DNA of 64,000 bases from Alphaproteobacteria bacterium 46_93_T64. GTDB taxonomy: Bacteria; Pseudomonadota; Alphaproteobacteria; Sneathiellales; Sneathiellaceae. The first letter of the stretch is position 1. Each line of letters opens with the position of its first letter. This document shows positions 1-8,480 of this stretch, in pieces. The translations under genes and the position numbers were made by a program. The DNA lies in NCBI GenBank assembly GCA_002163135.1, contig MAAN01000022.1, forward strand, positions 186,001 through 250,000. The letters run 5' to 3'. The notes under the pieces are model-generated. The model made no database searches. It saw only the letters and a list, made by a program, of their open reading frames with translations, and was not told the origin of the DNA.

Positions 1-981
1 CATGGCTTCTGTGATAAGCTGAGGAATACGCTCTTCTGTTAAGACATGCTTCAAGATCAGTGCATTGGCAATGATGAACATTAGCATGATCGTGAGCTTG
101 CCGGCTTCCAGAAGCGCCTTCTTTGTATCTGGATGCCAGAAAATCGAGACAGTTTTTAGAACGAAGTTACGTGTGCTTCCACCTTCGCTGCTAAAGGGTC
201 CCATGTCACGATACACGAAATTTGCAATGATAAACGCATAGACTGCGGCAACCGCAGCCGCCTCTGTCGGTGTAAAGATACCGCCGTAAATACCGCCCAG
301 AATAATTACAATCAGCAATAATCCCCAGATGGCATCGCGTGCAGATTCGTATATTTCTCTCCAGCCGGCCCAAGGCTGAGAGGGAAGGCCCTTCCATTTT
401 GCGGTGACATAGATGCCGATCATCAGCATCAATCCGGCAATGAGGCCCGGAATGACGCCTGCCAAGAACATTCGTCCGACGGACACGTCAGTAGCAGAGG
501 CGTAAACGACCATAACAATGGACGGAGGAATTAGAATTCCGAGCGTTCCCGCGTTACAGATTACGCCTGCTGCGAATTCCTTGGTGTAACCTGCTTGGCG
601 CATACCAGCGATAACGATGGAGCCAACAGCAACAACTGTTGCAGGGGAGGAACCTGACAAAGCCGCAAACATCATACAAGCGAAGACTGATGCGATAGCG
701 AGGCCGCCCGGCATATGGCCAACTGTTGCGATCGCAAAGCGGATAATACGGCGTGCAACGCCCCCCGTTGACATGAAGGTAGAGGCCAGAATGAAGAATG
801 GGATTGCCAGAAGCGTGTAATGGCCTTGAAAGGCGGAGAACATGGTCTGGGCAACAGATGTGAGCGACCCGTCAGAATATATCAACAAGAAAATGATACT
901 GGACAGACCAAGCGATATAGCGATTGGAACGCCAATGAACAAAAGTGCGATGACGAGGGCAAAGAGAATTAGAACTTCCAT
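1..981 (-). CDS. dctM: TRAP transporter large permease DctM (3' end beyond window)
   Basis: This is the large membrane subunit of a tripartite ATP-independent periplasmic transporter, which carries the substrate across the inner membrane using the sodium gradient. The visible 327 residues start MEVLILFALVIALLF and are almost entirely hydrophobic helices. They contain the family signatures GSSPATVVAVGSIVIAGM and GILIPPSIVMVVYA. About 100 C-terminal residues lie outside the window. The start sits 3 bp after the dctQ stop, so the two genes are translationally coupled and form the last part of dctPQM. Confidence 0.95.
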   Translation of the reverse strand, partial: MEVLILFALVIALLFIGVPIAISLGLSSIIFLLIYSDGSLTSVAQTMFSAFQGHYTLLAIPFFILASTFMSTGGVARRIIRFAIATVGHMPGGLAIASVFACMMFAALSGSSPATVVAVGSIVIAGMRQAGYTKEFAAGVICNAGTLGILIPPSIVMVVYASATDVSVGRMFLAGVIPGLIAGLMLMIGIYVTAKWKGLPSQPWAGWREIYESARDAIWGLLLIVIILGGIYGGIFTPTEAAAVAAVYAFIIANFVYRDMGPFSSEGGSTRNFVLKTVSIFWHPDTKKALLEAGKLTIMLMFIIANALILKHVLTEERIPQLITEAM

Positions 982-984
982 GGA

Positions 985-1611
985 TTAATTTTCCCCGTGT
1001 GGATGTGAACCCATGGTTTCATCCATGTCATCAGCTTCGTGACTGGCAATAATTATGTCGATTTTACCTGTTAGAATTTGCCAAGCTGCTTGTAGAAAGC
1101 GGAAGGTTAAAAGCAGCATTCCAAGTGGGAGTGCCAGGTATGGAATGAATCTTGGGAGCTTTTCATAGCGTTCCCCTTCATTTAGCCATTGTGACAAAAA
1201 TTGAAGGAAGTCGGGCATGGGAACGTCATCTGTTTCCAAGAAAGCAAGTTTCGTCACAAAAGGATACCAATAATCCCAGCTGCCTTTAAGCATAAGGGCG
1301 CAAAAGGCGAGGCATGCTGCAACGGCCAGCAAGGCCATAATACGGCGCGTGGGGCCGGACAGCATATTTATAATAACATCGACACCTAGATGAAGGCTCT
1401 TTTTGGCGCAATACGAAACGCCAATCAGTACGAGCCAAGCAAATAGAAATACCGTTGCTTCCAAGGCCCATAAAAGATTATCGTTGAAGACGTATCGAGC
1501 AATAACGTTGGCAAATGTCACGAGCGTCATTAATCCTAAAAATATAGCGATTAATGTTTCTTCGAGACTATCCACCCATTTTCCAAATGACGAATGTGGT
1601 TGAATTGTCAT
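985..1611 (-). CDS. dctQ: TRAP transporter small permease DctQ
   Basis: The small membrane subunit of the TRAP transporter has four predicted helices and bridges the binding protein and DctM. The protein begins MTIQPHSSFGKWVDSLEE and ends in a hydrophilic, Asp/His-rich tail. I chose the ATG at 1611 because GGGAGG lies 5 bases upstream; an earlier in-frame ATG at 1632 overlaps that site. A long segment between helices 3 and 4 (roughly residues 115-150) is of the kind seen in C4-dicarboxylate DctQ proteins. It sits between dctP and dctM in the operon. Confidence 0.93.
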   Translation of the reverse strand: MTIQPHSSFGKWVDSLEETLIAIFLGLMTLVTFANVIARYVFNDNLLWALEATVFLFAWLVLIGVSYCAKKSLHLGVDVIINMLSGPTRRIMALLAVAACLAFCALMLKGSWDYWYPFVTKLAFLETDDVPMPDFLQFLSQWLNEGERYEKLPRFIPYLALPLGMLLLTFRFLQAAWQILTGKIDIIIASHEADDMDETMGSHPHGEN

Positions 1612-1738
1612 TGGAGCCTCCCTAGGTTCCATAAATATATACTAGTTAAATATCCCGAGGTCCGTATTGCTACGTTTGCAAATTTGTAACCCCGGAATAT
1701 TTCATTATTAGCCTTATCGGGCTATTTAAACATCAGGT
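1612..1738. other. dctP-dctQ intergenic spacer with weak hairpin
   Basis: The 130 bases between dctP and dctQ hold a short inverted repeat (TAGCC, six-base loop, GGCTA, around 1710-1725) without a clear U-run. It could lower expression of the membrane subunits relative to the binding protein, as is common in TRAP operons, but it is a weak structure. No other signal was seen. Confidence 0.25.
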
Positions 1739-2734
1739 TTAGTTTGCAGCCTGTGCAGCAGCAATAGTGTCAACCCCAACGTCTTTTTCGAACTTAGCCC
1801 AAACTGGCTTCAACGCATCTACCCAAGCTTGACGCTGTTCAGCATTAAGTGTGCGAACAGTTCCGCCAGCTTCAATGATTTTAGCTTTGTTTGCTTGGTT
1901 CACTTTGAAGGACTCGCTGTTGCGAGATACTGTGACTTCTTTGATAATTGTGCCGAGCTGCGTGCGAATATCGCTTGGCAGGCCTGCCCACCATTCATCA
2001 GATGTAACCAACAGGTAATCAATGATACCGTGGTTGGTTTCTGTCACGCCGTCCTGAACTTCAAAGAATTTTTTACCGTAGATGTTAGACCAAGTATTTT
2101 CCTGTCCATCAATAACTTTAGTTTGTAGTCCGCCGTATACTTCCTTAAAGGACATTTTCTGCGGATTGGCACCAAGTTGCATGAACTGAGCAACAAGAAC
2201 GTCTGAAGACTGAACGCGGAATTTAAGACCGCTTGCATCACTTGGGTTTATCAAAGGTACGTTTGCAGACATCTGTTTCATACCATTGTGCCAGAAAGCC
2301 AGACCTTGCAGTCCTTTTCTCTTCATCGCATCTTTCAATTGTTGACCCGCGTCAGAGTTTTGGAAAGTGTCAACGGCTTTGATGTCTTTAAACATAAATG
2401 GTAGATCGAAAACACGGAATTTTTTGGTAAATTTTTCGAATTTTGAAAGTGAAGGCGCTGCTAGTTGCACGTCACCATTCAATAGGGCTTCAAGAACTTT
2501 GTTGTCGTCATACAAGCTGGAGTTTGGGAACACTTCCATGCAAGCTTTGCCGTTCATTTCAGCATTAACGCGTTCGGCAAGAACTGTTGCCGCAATACCT
2601 TTTGGATGCTTGTCAGTATTTGTCACATGGCTGAATTTGATTTTTGTTTCACCCGGATCGCAGTTGGCAGATGCCTGACCTGCAGATGTAACAAGAAGCG
2701 CACCAACAGCAGCTGCTGTTATAAATTTATACAT
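1739..2734 (-). CDS. dctP: TRAP C4-dicarboxylate substrate-binding protein DctP
   Basis: This is the periplasmic solute receptor of the TRAP system. From the ATG at 2734 it has a signal peptide (MYKFITAAAVGALLVTSAGQ, cleavage near ASA). The mature domain has the DctP-type segments FRVQSSDVLVAQFMQLGA and GGLQTKVIDGQENTWSN, the first carrying the carboxylate-binding Arg. The length (331 aa) is normal. A longer reading from 2824 is rejected because it would run through the sigma-54 promoter and bury the signal peptide; GGGAG lies 8 bases before 2734. It is the first gene of dctPQM, and a C4-dicarboxylate substrate is inferred from the family and the DctBD neighbours. Confidence 0.95.
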   Translation of the reverse strand: MYKFITAAAVGALLVTSAGQASANCDPGETKIKFSHVTNTDKHPKGIAATVLAERVNAEMNGKACMEVFPNSSLYDDNKVLEALLNGDVQLAAPSLSKFEKFTKKFRVFDLPFMFKDIKAVDTFQNSDAGQQLKDAMKRKGLQGLAFWHNGMKQMSANVPLINPSDASGLKFRVQSSDVLVAQFMQLGANPQKMSFKEVYGGLQTKVIDGQENTWSNIYGKKFFEVQDGVTETNHGIIDYLLVTSDEWWAGLPSDIRTQLGTIIKEVTVSRNSESFKVNQANKAKIIEAGGTVRTLNAEQRQAWVDALKPVWAKFEKDVGVDTIAAAQAAN

Positions 2735-2808
2735 TGAATTTCTCCCTGAAATTTCGTGTTGTATTATTATCTGGAAATATAATGTCCCGTTAATCGTTAA
2801 ATGTAATC

Positions 2809-2823
2809 GCAATTCATGTGCCA
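2809..2823 (-). promoter_or_regulatory. Sigma-54 (RpoN) promoter of dctPQM
   Basis: On the minus strand the sequence reads TGGCAC, five bases (ATGAA), then TTGC. This is an exact match to the -24/-12 consensus with correct spacing. It lies about 75 bases upstream of the dctP start and downstream of dctD, which encodes a sigma-54 activator with a GAFTGA loop. Transcription should start near 2797. Confidence 0.9.
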
Positions 2824-2875
2824 CGTTTACGCTACGGGAAATAATACAAGTTCGATTTTGGCTAAGATACTGATT

Positions 2876-2936
2876 GTACGGAATTTATTAACGTACGTCT
2901 AGCGATCCTTAGAAATGTCCTTGCTTCCCATATGGG
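2876..2936. promoter_or_regulatory. Candidate DctD upstream activator sites
   Basis: Two inverted repeats lie 55-115 bases upstream of the sigma-54 promoter: GTACG-N11-CGTAC (2876-2896) and the palindrome CCCATATGGG (2927-2936). Their position fits enhancer sites for a sigma-54 activator. The assignment to DctD is inference from position only. Confidence 0.4.
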
Positions 2937-2975
2937 TGAACTTCTACCCAAAGATCATAAGACATGTGTAAAGGG

Positions 2976-4313
2976 CTACTCAATGCGTTCAGAGGTTTCA
3001 GACGCAATTCGGTGTTTTTGCATTTTGTCGTAGAGGGTTTTTCGTGAAATTTTTAAAGCCTCGTAGGTTGCTTTGAGGCTGTTGTCGTTTTTTGCGAGTG
3101 CGGTTTGAATCAGATTTTGTTCATGTGTATTCATTTGTTCTGCGAGCCCTTGTGTCTCATCGAAATCGACAGGGGCAACTACATCTGTGTTCACCAATGT
3201 AAAACGAAGTGCCGCGTTCTGTAGTTCACGGACATTCCCGGGCCAGTTATGGGCACGCAGTTCAGATATTTTCGCAGGCGTCAGTGAAATCGGAGGCTTG
3301 TTGTATCTAACGCATGCCAGGTCAACGAAATGCTTGAATAAAAGGGGAATGTCATCACCGCGCTGTCTCAATGGCGGAACGAACAAAGAGAGGACTTCTA
3401 AGCGATAGTACAAGTCTTCTCTAAAATAACCGGCACTCGCCCTTTCGCGAAGATTTTCTTTGGTCGCGGCAACTATCCTGACATCAATTTTTACATCATC
3501 GTTACTGCCAAGGGGAACAACGACCCTATCCTGCAGGACGCGCAGCAATTTAATCTGCAAGTCCATGGGCATACTTTCCAATTCATCAAGAAATAATGTC
3601 CCGCCATTTGCATACTCAATTCGGCCGATCCTCTTTTTGAGTGCGCCGGTAAAAGCGCCGGCTTCATGCCCAAACAGTTCGCTCTCGATCATGTTTTCCG
3701 GTAAGGCTCCGCAATTGATCGCCACAAAACGACCGTTTTTTCGTGGACTATAATCATGTAGGCTTCTTGCTACGAGTTCTTTGCCAACCCCTGTTTCACC
3801 ATGGATCAGAACATCCGCATCAGTAGCGGCGAAATTCTCAACTTCCTGACGGAGTCGATTTATCTCGGAAGAGTGCCCAACAAGTCTGTTTTCAAGGCCT
3901 TTCCCTTTTTCAAGGGCTGTCCGTAGCGCAAGGTTCTCGAGCGCAAGCCTTCTCTTTTCAAGGGCACGCCGCACTGTATCTACAAGAATTTCTGACGCAA
4001 AAGGTTTTTCAATGAAATCATAGGCGCCGTCTCGGATGGCTTTTACGGCCATCTGAATATCTCCGTGACCTGTGATCAGGATTACGGGTAATTCCGGGTC
4101 CAATTCCATGGCCTGGTTCAGAACATCTAGGCCACTTGCACCCGGCATTCTGATGTCGGTGACGATCACACCGGGCCAAACTGGGGTGACACAATCCAAA
4201 GCTCCGTTTGAGTTGTTAAAACATTCTACTTCAATATCTGCAAGCTCCAAGGCTTGAGAACAGGCTGTTCGCAAATGTTCTTCGTCATCAATCAGTATAA
4301 CTTTGTTCATCAT
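2976..4313 (-). CDS. dctD: Sigma-54-dependent response regulator DctD
   Basis: This NtrC-family activator drives sigma-54 transcription of the TRAP operon. Its order is a receiver (residues 1-120, phosphoacceptor near D53 in VTDIRMPG), an AAA+ domain (about 140-375) with Walker A GETGVGKE near residue 168 and the sigma-54-contacting loop GAFTGA near 221, and a Fis-type helix-turn-helix at the C-terminus (ISRKTLYDKMQKHRI). The 445-residue length is normal for DctD. Its start overlaps the end of dctB by 4 bases, so sensor and regulator are co-translated. All key residues seem intact. Confidence 0.95.
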   Translation of the reverse strand: MMNKVILIDDEEHLRTACSQALELADIEVECFNNSNGALDCVTPVWPGVIVTDIRMPGASGLDVLNQAMELDPELPVILITGHGDIQMAVKAIRDGAYDFIEKPFASEILVDTVRRALEKRRLALENLALRTALEKGKGLENRLVGHSSEINRLRQEVENFAATDADVLIHGETGVGKELVARSLHDYSPRKNGRFVAINCGALPENMIESELFGHEAGAFTGALKKRIGRIEYANGGTLFLDELESMPMDLQIKLLRVLQDRVVVPLGSNDDVKIDVRIVAATKENLRERASAGYFREDLYYRLEVLSLFVPPLRQRGDDIPLLFKHFVDLACVRYNKPPISLTPAKISELRAHNWPGNVRELQNAALRFTLVNTDVVAPVDFDETQGLAEQMNTHEQNLIQTALAKNDNSLKATYEALKISRKTLYDKMQKHRIASETSERIE

Positions 4314-6157
4314 CCTAAAGCCTTTTTGGCGAAGTTTGCCTGTTTCAATCGAAGCGTGAAATTGGCCCCGCCGCGTGGATCATTGTGTACGGCAATGCTA
4401 CCACCAAATTGATCAATAAGGGCATGAGTAATCGATAGGCCTAGCCCCATTCCTTGCCCGACTTCTTTTGACGAATAAAAGGGATCAAACACGTTGATAA
4501 TCTGATCTTCTGCAATTCCGGCCCCAGTGTCCCTTATTTTGATGATGACGTCTTCATCTTCAAATCCGGCTGATATGTGTATTTCCTTGACCGGAGCATC
4601 CTCCAAAGCATCAAGTGCATTAGAGATTAAGTTTACAAATACCTGTTGCAGGCGAACATCGCCGCCCATCACAGCAATATCGTCAACGGATATGGTATTT
4701 ATGATTGCTATACCTTCGCCTCGGATACGCTGATCCATTAGAAGAAGGCTTTCATCCATCGCAGATTTTAGCGATGTAGATCTTATTTCAATCACTTCTT
4801 CTCGAGCATAGGTTCTTAGGTTTCTTATAATGCGAGCCATACGTTCCGTGAGTTCGGATATGCCTTTTAGGTTTTGTTTTGCAGTGTCGTGACGTTTCCG
4901 ATCCAGAAATTCCCGCGCGTTGTCGGCGTAGGAGCGAATGGCGGCAAGGGGTTGATTTAATTCATGGCTTAAGCCCGCTGACATTTGGCCAAGAGCTGCT
5001 AGTTTGGCAGTTTGAACCAACGTCACCTGAGTTCTACGAACTTCCTCCTCTGCTCTTTTGCGTTCAGAGACTTCGTTTTTGAGCTCTATGTTCACATTGG
5101 TAAGATCGTTTGTCCGTTCGAGGACTCTCCGTTCAAGCTGGGTGTTAGACTCTTCTTGCAAAGCAATCCGATCAGCCAAACGTTTTCGGCGTTCGTTCAT
5201 TGCCGTTGCTGCAAATATTAAACTGATCAAGAAAATGGCGGCGGTGGCAACAGATGCTCTCACGCGGGCACCGACGTCTTTCGTGCTCGCAAGTAAAAGG
5301 ATCCGCAATTCTGCATCTGCCATATATTCTTCTTCAATAAGAAATTGTTCCTTCAATCGTTGCCCACGATCCTTTTCCGTGGTGATCGTAATGATATTTC
5401 CGCCGCTGAATTCAGCCTCTGCCGAAGATATAGAAAGGGGGTTCAGCGGTTTATTTTGATACTGCTTACTTTCTCTGAATTTGGTTTTCACTTCTTTGGA
5501 AAGGGGGGAGAGGGTTTGAAATTGCCATTTGGGTTCGCTGCTGAGAAAAATCACACCAGCTTTATCAACCACGATAACTTCACCATCTTGATCTTGCCAA
5601 GATTTCTCGTGGCGCCCAACCTGAATTTTGACGACAAAAACGCCCAATATTTTTTTGTTGTCGCGAACTGGATATGCAAAATAATAACCCCGTTCACCAG
5701 AGGTTGTTCCAAGTGCAAAATACCGACCTAAACGACCATCCATCGCAGCTTTAAAATATGGCCGATAGCTAAAATTTTTGCCAATAAAGGTCCGAGTGCT
5801 AGCCGCTACGGTTTTACCAGTGCTGTCCATCAGATACGTATCCAAAGCACCGGATATAGTGCTCAAGCGCGAGAGTTCTACACTGGCATTTTCTATCTCT
5901 GTTTCTGTTGGGGTACCTCGCAATAAACCCTTGAATCTTTCATTTTCACCTAGCATTTGTGGCAAATAACGGTATTTGGACAAGTCTCCTTGCAAGGCCT
6001 GCACGATTAGGCTGAGAGTATGCTGACTACGTTCACCGATTTGATCAAGCGTAATTAAGCGCGACCAGTACGCCGTTTGCCACAACACGAGCGCGCTTAA
6101 AACGGTACCAATGAGTGCCAGTTTAAACCATGTTCTTTGAAATATGTTTTTACGCAT
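4310..6157 (-). CDS. dctB: C4-dicarboxylate sensor histidine kinase DctB
   Basis: This membrane sensor phosphorylates DctD. It has an N-terminal transmembrane helix (residues 12-30), a periplasmic double-Cache/PAS-like sensor of about 260 residues, and a second helix near 300 (VATAAIFLISLIFAATAM). A cytoplasmic coiled coil (QLERRVLERTNDL) is followed by a HisKA domain with the phosphorylated His in SHELNQPLAAIRSY near residue 400 and an HATPase domain with N and G boxes (GMGLGLSITH). The length is 615 aa. The LNQPLAAI H-box is typical of DctB. It is transcribed ahead of dctD. Confidence 0.93.
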   Translation of the reverse strand: MRKNIFQRTWFKLALIGTVLSALVLWQTAYWSRLITLDQIGERSQHTLSLIVQALQGDLSKYRYLPQMLGENERFKGLLRGTPTETEIENASVELSRLSTISGALDTYLMDSTGKTVAASTRTFIGKNFSYRPYFKAAMDGRLGRYFALGTTSGERGYYFAYPVRDNKKILGVFVVKIQVGRHEKSWQDQDGEVIVVDKAGVIFLSSEPKWQFQTLSPLSKEVKTKFRESKQYQNKPLNPLSISSAEAEFSGGNIITITTEKDRGQRLKEQFLIEEEYMADAELRILLLASTKDVGARVRASVATAAIFLISLIFAATAMNERRKRLADRIALQEESNTQLERRVLERTNDLTNVNIELKNEVSERKRAEEEVRRTQVTLVQTAKLAALGQMSAGLSHELNQPLAAIRSYADNAREFLDRKRHDTAKQNLKGISELTERMARIIRNLRTYAREEVIEIRSTSLKSAMDESLLLMDQRIRGEGIAIINTISVDDIAVMGGDVRLQQVFVNLISNALDALEDAPVKEIHISAGFEDEDVIIKIRDTGAGIAEDQIINVFDPFYSSKEVGQGMGLGLSITHALIDQFGGSIAVHNDPRGGANFTLRLKQANFAKKALG

Positions 6158-6346
6158 TCTGGCCGATCAAATACAAATACTGAGATTTCCTGTAAGGTTC
6201 ATAATACTCTAACGGAAAGCCAAAACAAACCCGCCTGAGACGGGATGTTGAATTTATCGTTTTCCTATTCTGCTTTGTCTAAATTCTGCCTCTAATTGCT
6301 GTATAAGTGATGCGGTATCGTTTTCGGTTTTTTCGCTTGGAAAATT

Positions 6347-7036
6347 ATGAACGCCATAATTAAATCGGCAGTGCTTGGATATTTGTTATTCTTTACCTCA
6401 GTTGGGGTGAGAGCAGAGCAAGTCGACGTGCAAATTCTATTGGCCATTGATGTGTCTTCAAGTGTGAACTACGAAGAATTTGATTTGCAAATGCGCGGAT
6501 ATATTGCCGCATTTCGTACCCCTGAAGTCCTCGAGGCCATTCAATCTGGCGCACACGGAAAAATAGCCGTTGCAATGACACAATGGGCCGGATTGCAACA
6601 ACAGCGTCTGGTTTTGGACTGGACAATCGTCTCAAATGCGGATGAAGCAGAACGTGTCGCCGGGCAGATTGAGTATGTGCCAAGAGCCTTTCCCTTCGGC
6701 GGCACAGCCATTACAAATGCCCTCCGTCACTCATACAAACAATTCGATAAGTCCCCATATATTTCGCAGCGTAAGGTAATTGACATATCTGGTGATGGGC
6801 GACCATCAATTGGGAAAGAACCAGCTAAACTCAGAGATGAAATCATCGGGAGCGGGGTCACGATCAACGGTCTTCCGATCCTTAATGAAGAGCCGGATCT
6901 GGATCGTTATTACGTCAAAAATGTACTAGGGGGCGTCGGAGCATTTGCTGAAGTCGCTGCTGATTACTCAGATTTCTCGCGCGCAATTTCCCGTAAATTG
7001 GCGCAAGAGATCAAAGGTGTCTTTTACGGAATGTAG
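6347..7036 (+). CDS. DUF1194 von Willebrand A-like secreted protein
   Basis: This protein of 229 residues has a signal peptide (first 23 residues, cleavage after VRAEQ or nearby). A von Willebrand A-type fold follows with an intact metal-ion-dependent adhesion site, AIDVSSSVNYEEF (DxSxS). The segment IDISGDGRPSIG is the second strand-loop typical of DUF1194. It is exported, and its cellular role is unknown in the family. It is transcribed away from dctB and ends 2 bases before the convergent flavin reductase gene. Confidence 0.88.
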   Translation: MNAIIKSAVLGYLLFFTSVGVRAEQVDVQILLAIDVSSSVNYEEFDLQMRGYIAAFRTPEVLEAIQSGAHGKIAVAMTQWAGLQQQRLVLDWTIVSNADEAERVAGQIEYVPRAFPFGGTAITNALRHSYKQFDKSPYISQRKVIDISGDGRPSIGKEPAKLRDEIIGSGVTINGLPILNEEPDLDRYYVKNVLGGVGAFAEVAADYSDFSRAISRKLAQEIKGVFYGM

Positions 7037-7038
7037 CC

Positions 7039-7674
7039 TTAAGGGCGCGTATCCTGTTTAGCTTGGTCTGGGCGGTTCAGACTGAACACATCCATCACCG
7101 CTGTGTAATCTTTGTAGCCAAGGCGTGCCAGCGGATGATATTTAGTCATATCAACCATACCCTCTGTAATGATGCTGTCACTAATATGAATACCCAAAAC
7201 TTGCCCAAGAACCATTCTGTTGGGGGAATTGGCGTCATTGCTTGGTAAATCAATCACCTGCAAGAGCTTGCATTCCATATTTACCGGACTTTCTTGTACC
7301 CTGGGAACGCCAACAATATTCGACGGTGCTGCCGTGAGGTTAGCAAGATCAAACTCATTTACGCTGCGATTGACCATTTCGGATGTTGCGTTCATGGCGT
7401 CGCGAATTTCGTAGGTCACAATATTGCAGACAAATTCACCAAGTGCCGTAATGTTTGCAAACGTGTCTTTTGGCCCACCTTCTGAATGGTTGCCACTAAA
7501 ACCCAAAACAACAGTTGGCGGATTGTCCGACATGGCATTGAAAAAGCTGAACGGAGCAAGATTTAGCTCACCTTTTTCATTTTTGCTGCTCACCCAGCCA
7601 ATGGGGCGAGGTGCAATAAGAGCCTTGAAAGGGTTGTGCTTTAAGCCGTGATGGTCAGAAGTTTCGTAGAACAT
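7039..7674 (-). CDS. Flavin reductase-like, FMN-binding split-barrel protein
   Basis: The product is a flavoprotein of the flavin reductase family (DIM6/NTAB type) of about 211 residues. The family motif ALIAPRPIGWVSS near the N-terminus and FSFFNAMSDNPPTVVLGFS contact FMN. I chose the ATG at 7674 because homologues start with this short MFYET-like lead, although an in-frame start exists at 7722. The substrate cannot be inferred. No partner monooxygenase lies next to it. Confidence 0.85.
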   Translation of the reverse strand: MFYETSDHHGLKHNPFKALIAPRPIGWVSSKNEKGELNLAPFSFFNAMSDNPPTVVLGFSGNHSEGGPKDTFANITALGEFVCNIVTYEIRDAMNATSEMVNRSVNEFDLANLTAAPSNIVGVPRVQESPVNMECKLLQVIDLPSNDANSPNRMVLGQVLGIHISDSIITEGMVDMTKYHPLARLGYKDYTAVMDVFSLNRPDQAKQDTRP

Positions 7675-7940
7675 GCTTGATCTTTCCAAGTGAATAAACG
7701 ACGGCGCCCCGAAGATATTCAAAATATATATAGGACTGGAGCCTTCCTATCACTGTTTTATTTTCTTTATTTGCAAGAAGTGTTGTGTTAAATCGTGATT
7801 ATGACACAGGAACTACAGATCAAACGACGACGATAAACTGCGCTTACCAGCGTTGACCATTGATTCTGCCTGCTCTTTCCAAATTTGAACAGTCTCTGAG
7901 CTTGCAAATAGTTATACCTAATTCCTAGTCGGATTTTGTC
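7675..7940. other. Divergent intergenic region
   Basis: These 266 bases separate the divergent flavin reductase and acetyltransferase genes and must hold both promoters. They are AT-rich near 7720-7800. I see no convincing operator, RNA or further gene. Confidence 0.5.
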
Positions 7941-8480
7941 ATGTATCAGATTATCCCCGAGCGGTCAGAAGATGCCGTATCAATAGAAACTCTTTTAGGT
8001 CAGTGTTTTGGTAATGAGCGGTTTCGTAAAACTGCGTATAAAATTCGTCAGAACGTTACTTCCATCAAAGCGCTTAATTTTGTGGGAATTTCAAACGACG
8101 CACTTGTTGCGTCCATCAGGTATTGGCCGTTAATTGTCGGTAAAAAGACATCTGCTTTGCTTTTAGGTCCTATTGCGGTTCATCCGGATCGGCAGGGCGA
8201 GGGGATTGGGGTCGCTCTCATTTGGGATACCCTTAAGTTAGCTAAAAATCTCGGACACTCGTTGGTGGTTTTAGTAGGGGATCCTGAATATTACGAACGT
8301 TTTGGTTTCGTTTCAGCGTTTGATAATGGTCTTCAAATGCCAGGCCCAGTCGCGCGTCATCGGTTTCTAGTGTGTGAACTCCAAGAAAATGCTTTGTCCG
8401 GGGTTCAAGGAATGGTGCATGGCGCTACTGATACGTTAGATGAAGCCGTAAAGATCTGCGAGTTTACTCAAGGTGATTAG
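7941..8480 (+). CDS. GNAT family N-acetyltransferase
   Basis: This 179-residue protein has the GNAT acetyl-CoA loop in LLGPIAVHPDRQGEGIGVAL (R/Q-x-x-G-x-G/A pattern) and the late motif LVGDPEYYERFGFVSA. Together these mark the YhbS-like group of predicted acetyltransferases. The acceptor substrate is unknown. Its last 4 bases overlap the convergent minus-strand gene. Confidence 0.88.
   Translation: MYQIIPERSEDAVSIETLLGQCFGNERFRKTAYKIRQNVTSIKALNFVGISNDALVASIRYWPLIVGKKTSALLLGPIAVHPDRQGEGIGVALIWDTLKLAKNLGHSLVVLVGDPEYYERFGFVSAFDNGLQMPGPVARHRFLVCELQENALSGVQGMVHGATDTLDEAVKICEFTQGD

Noticed and set aside
2735-2824. 30-residue N-terminal extension of DctP
   Set aside because: It overlaps the sigma-54 promoter and would bury the signal peptide; a good ribosome site supports 2734.
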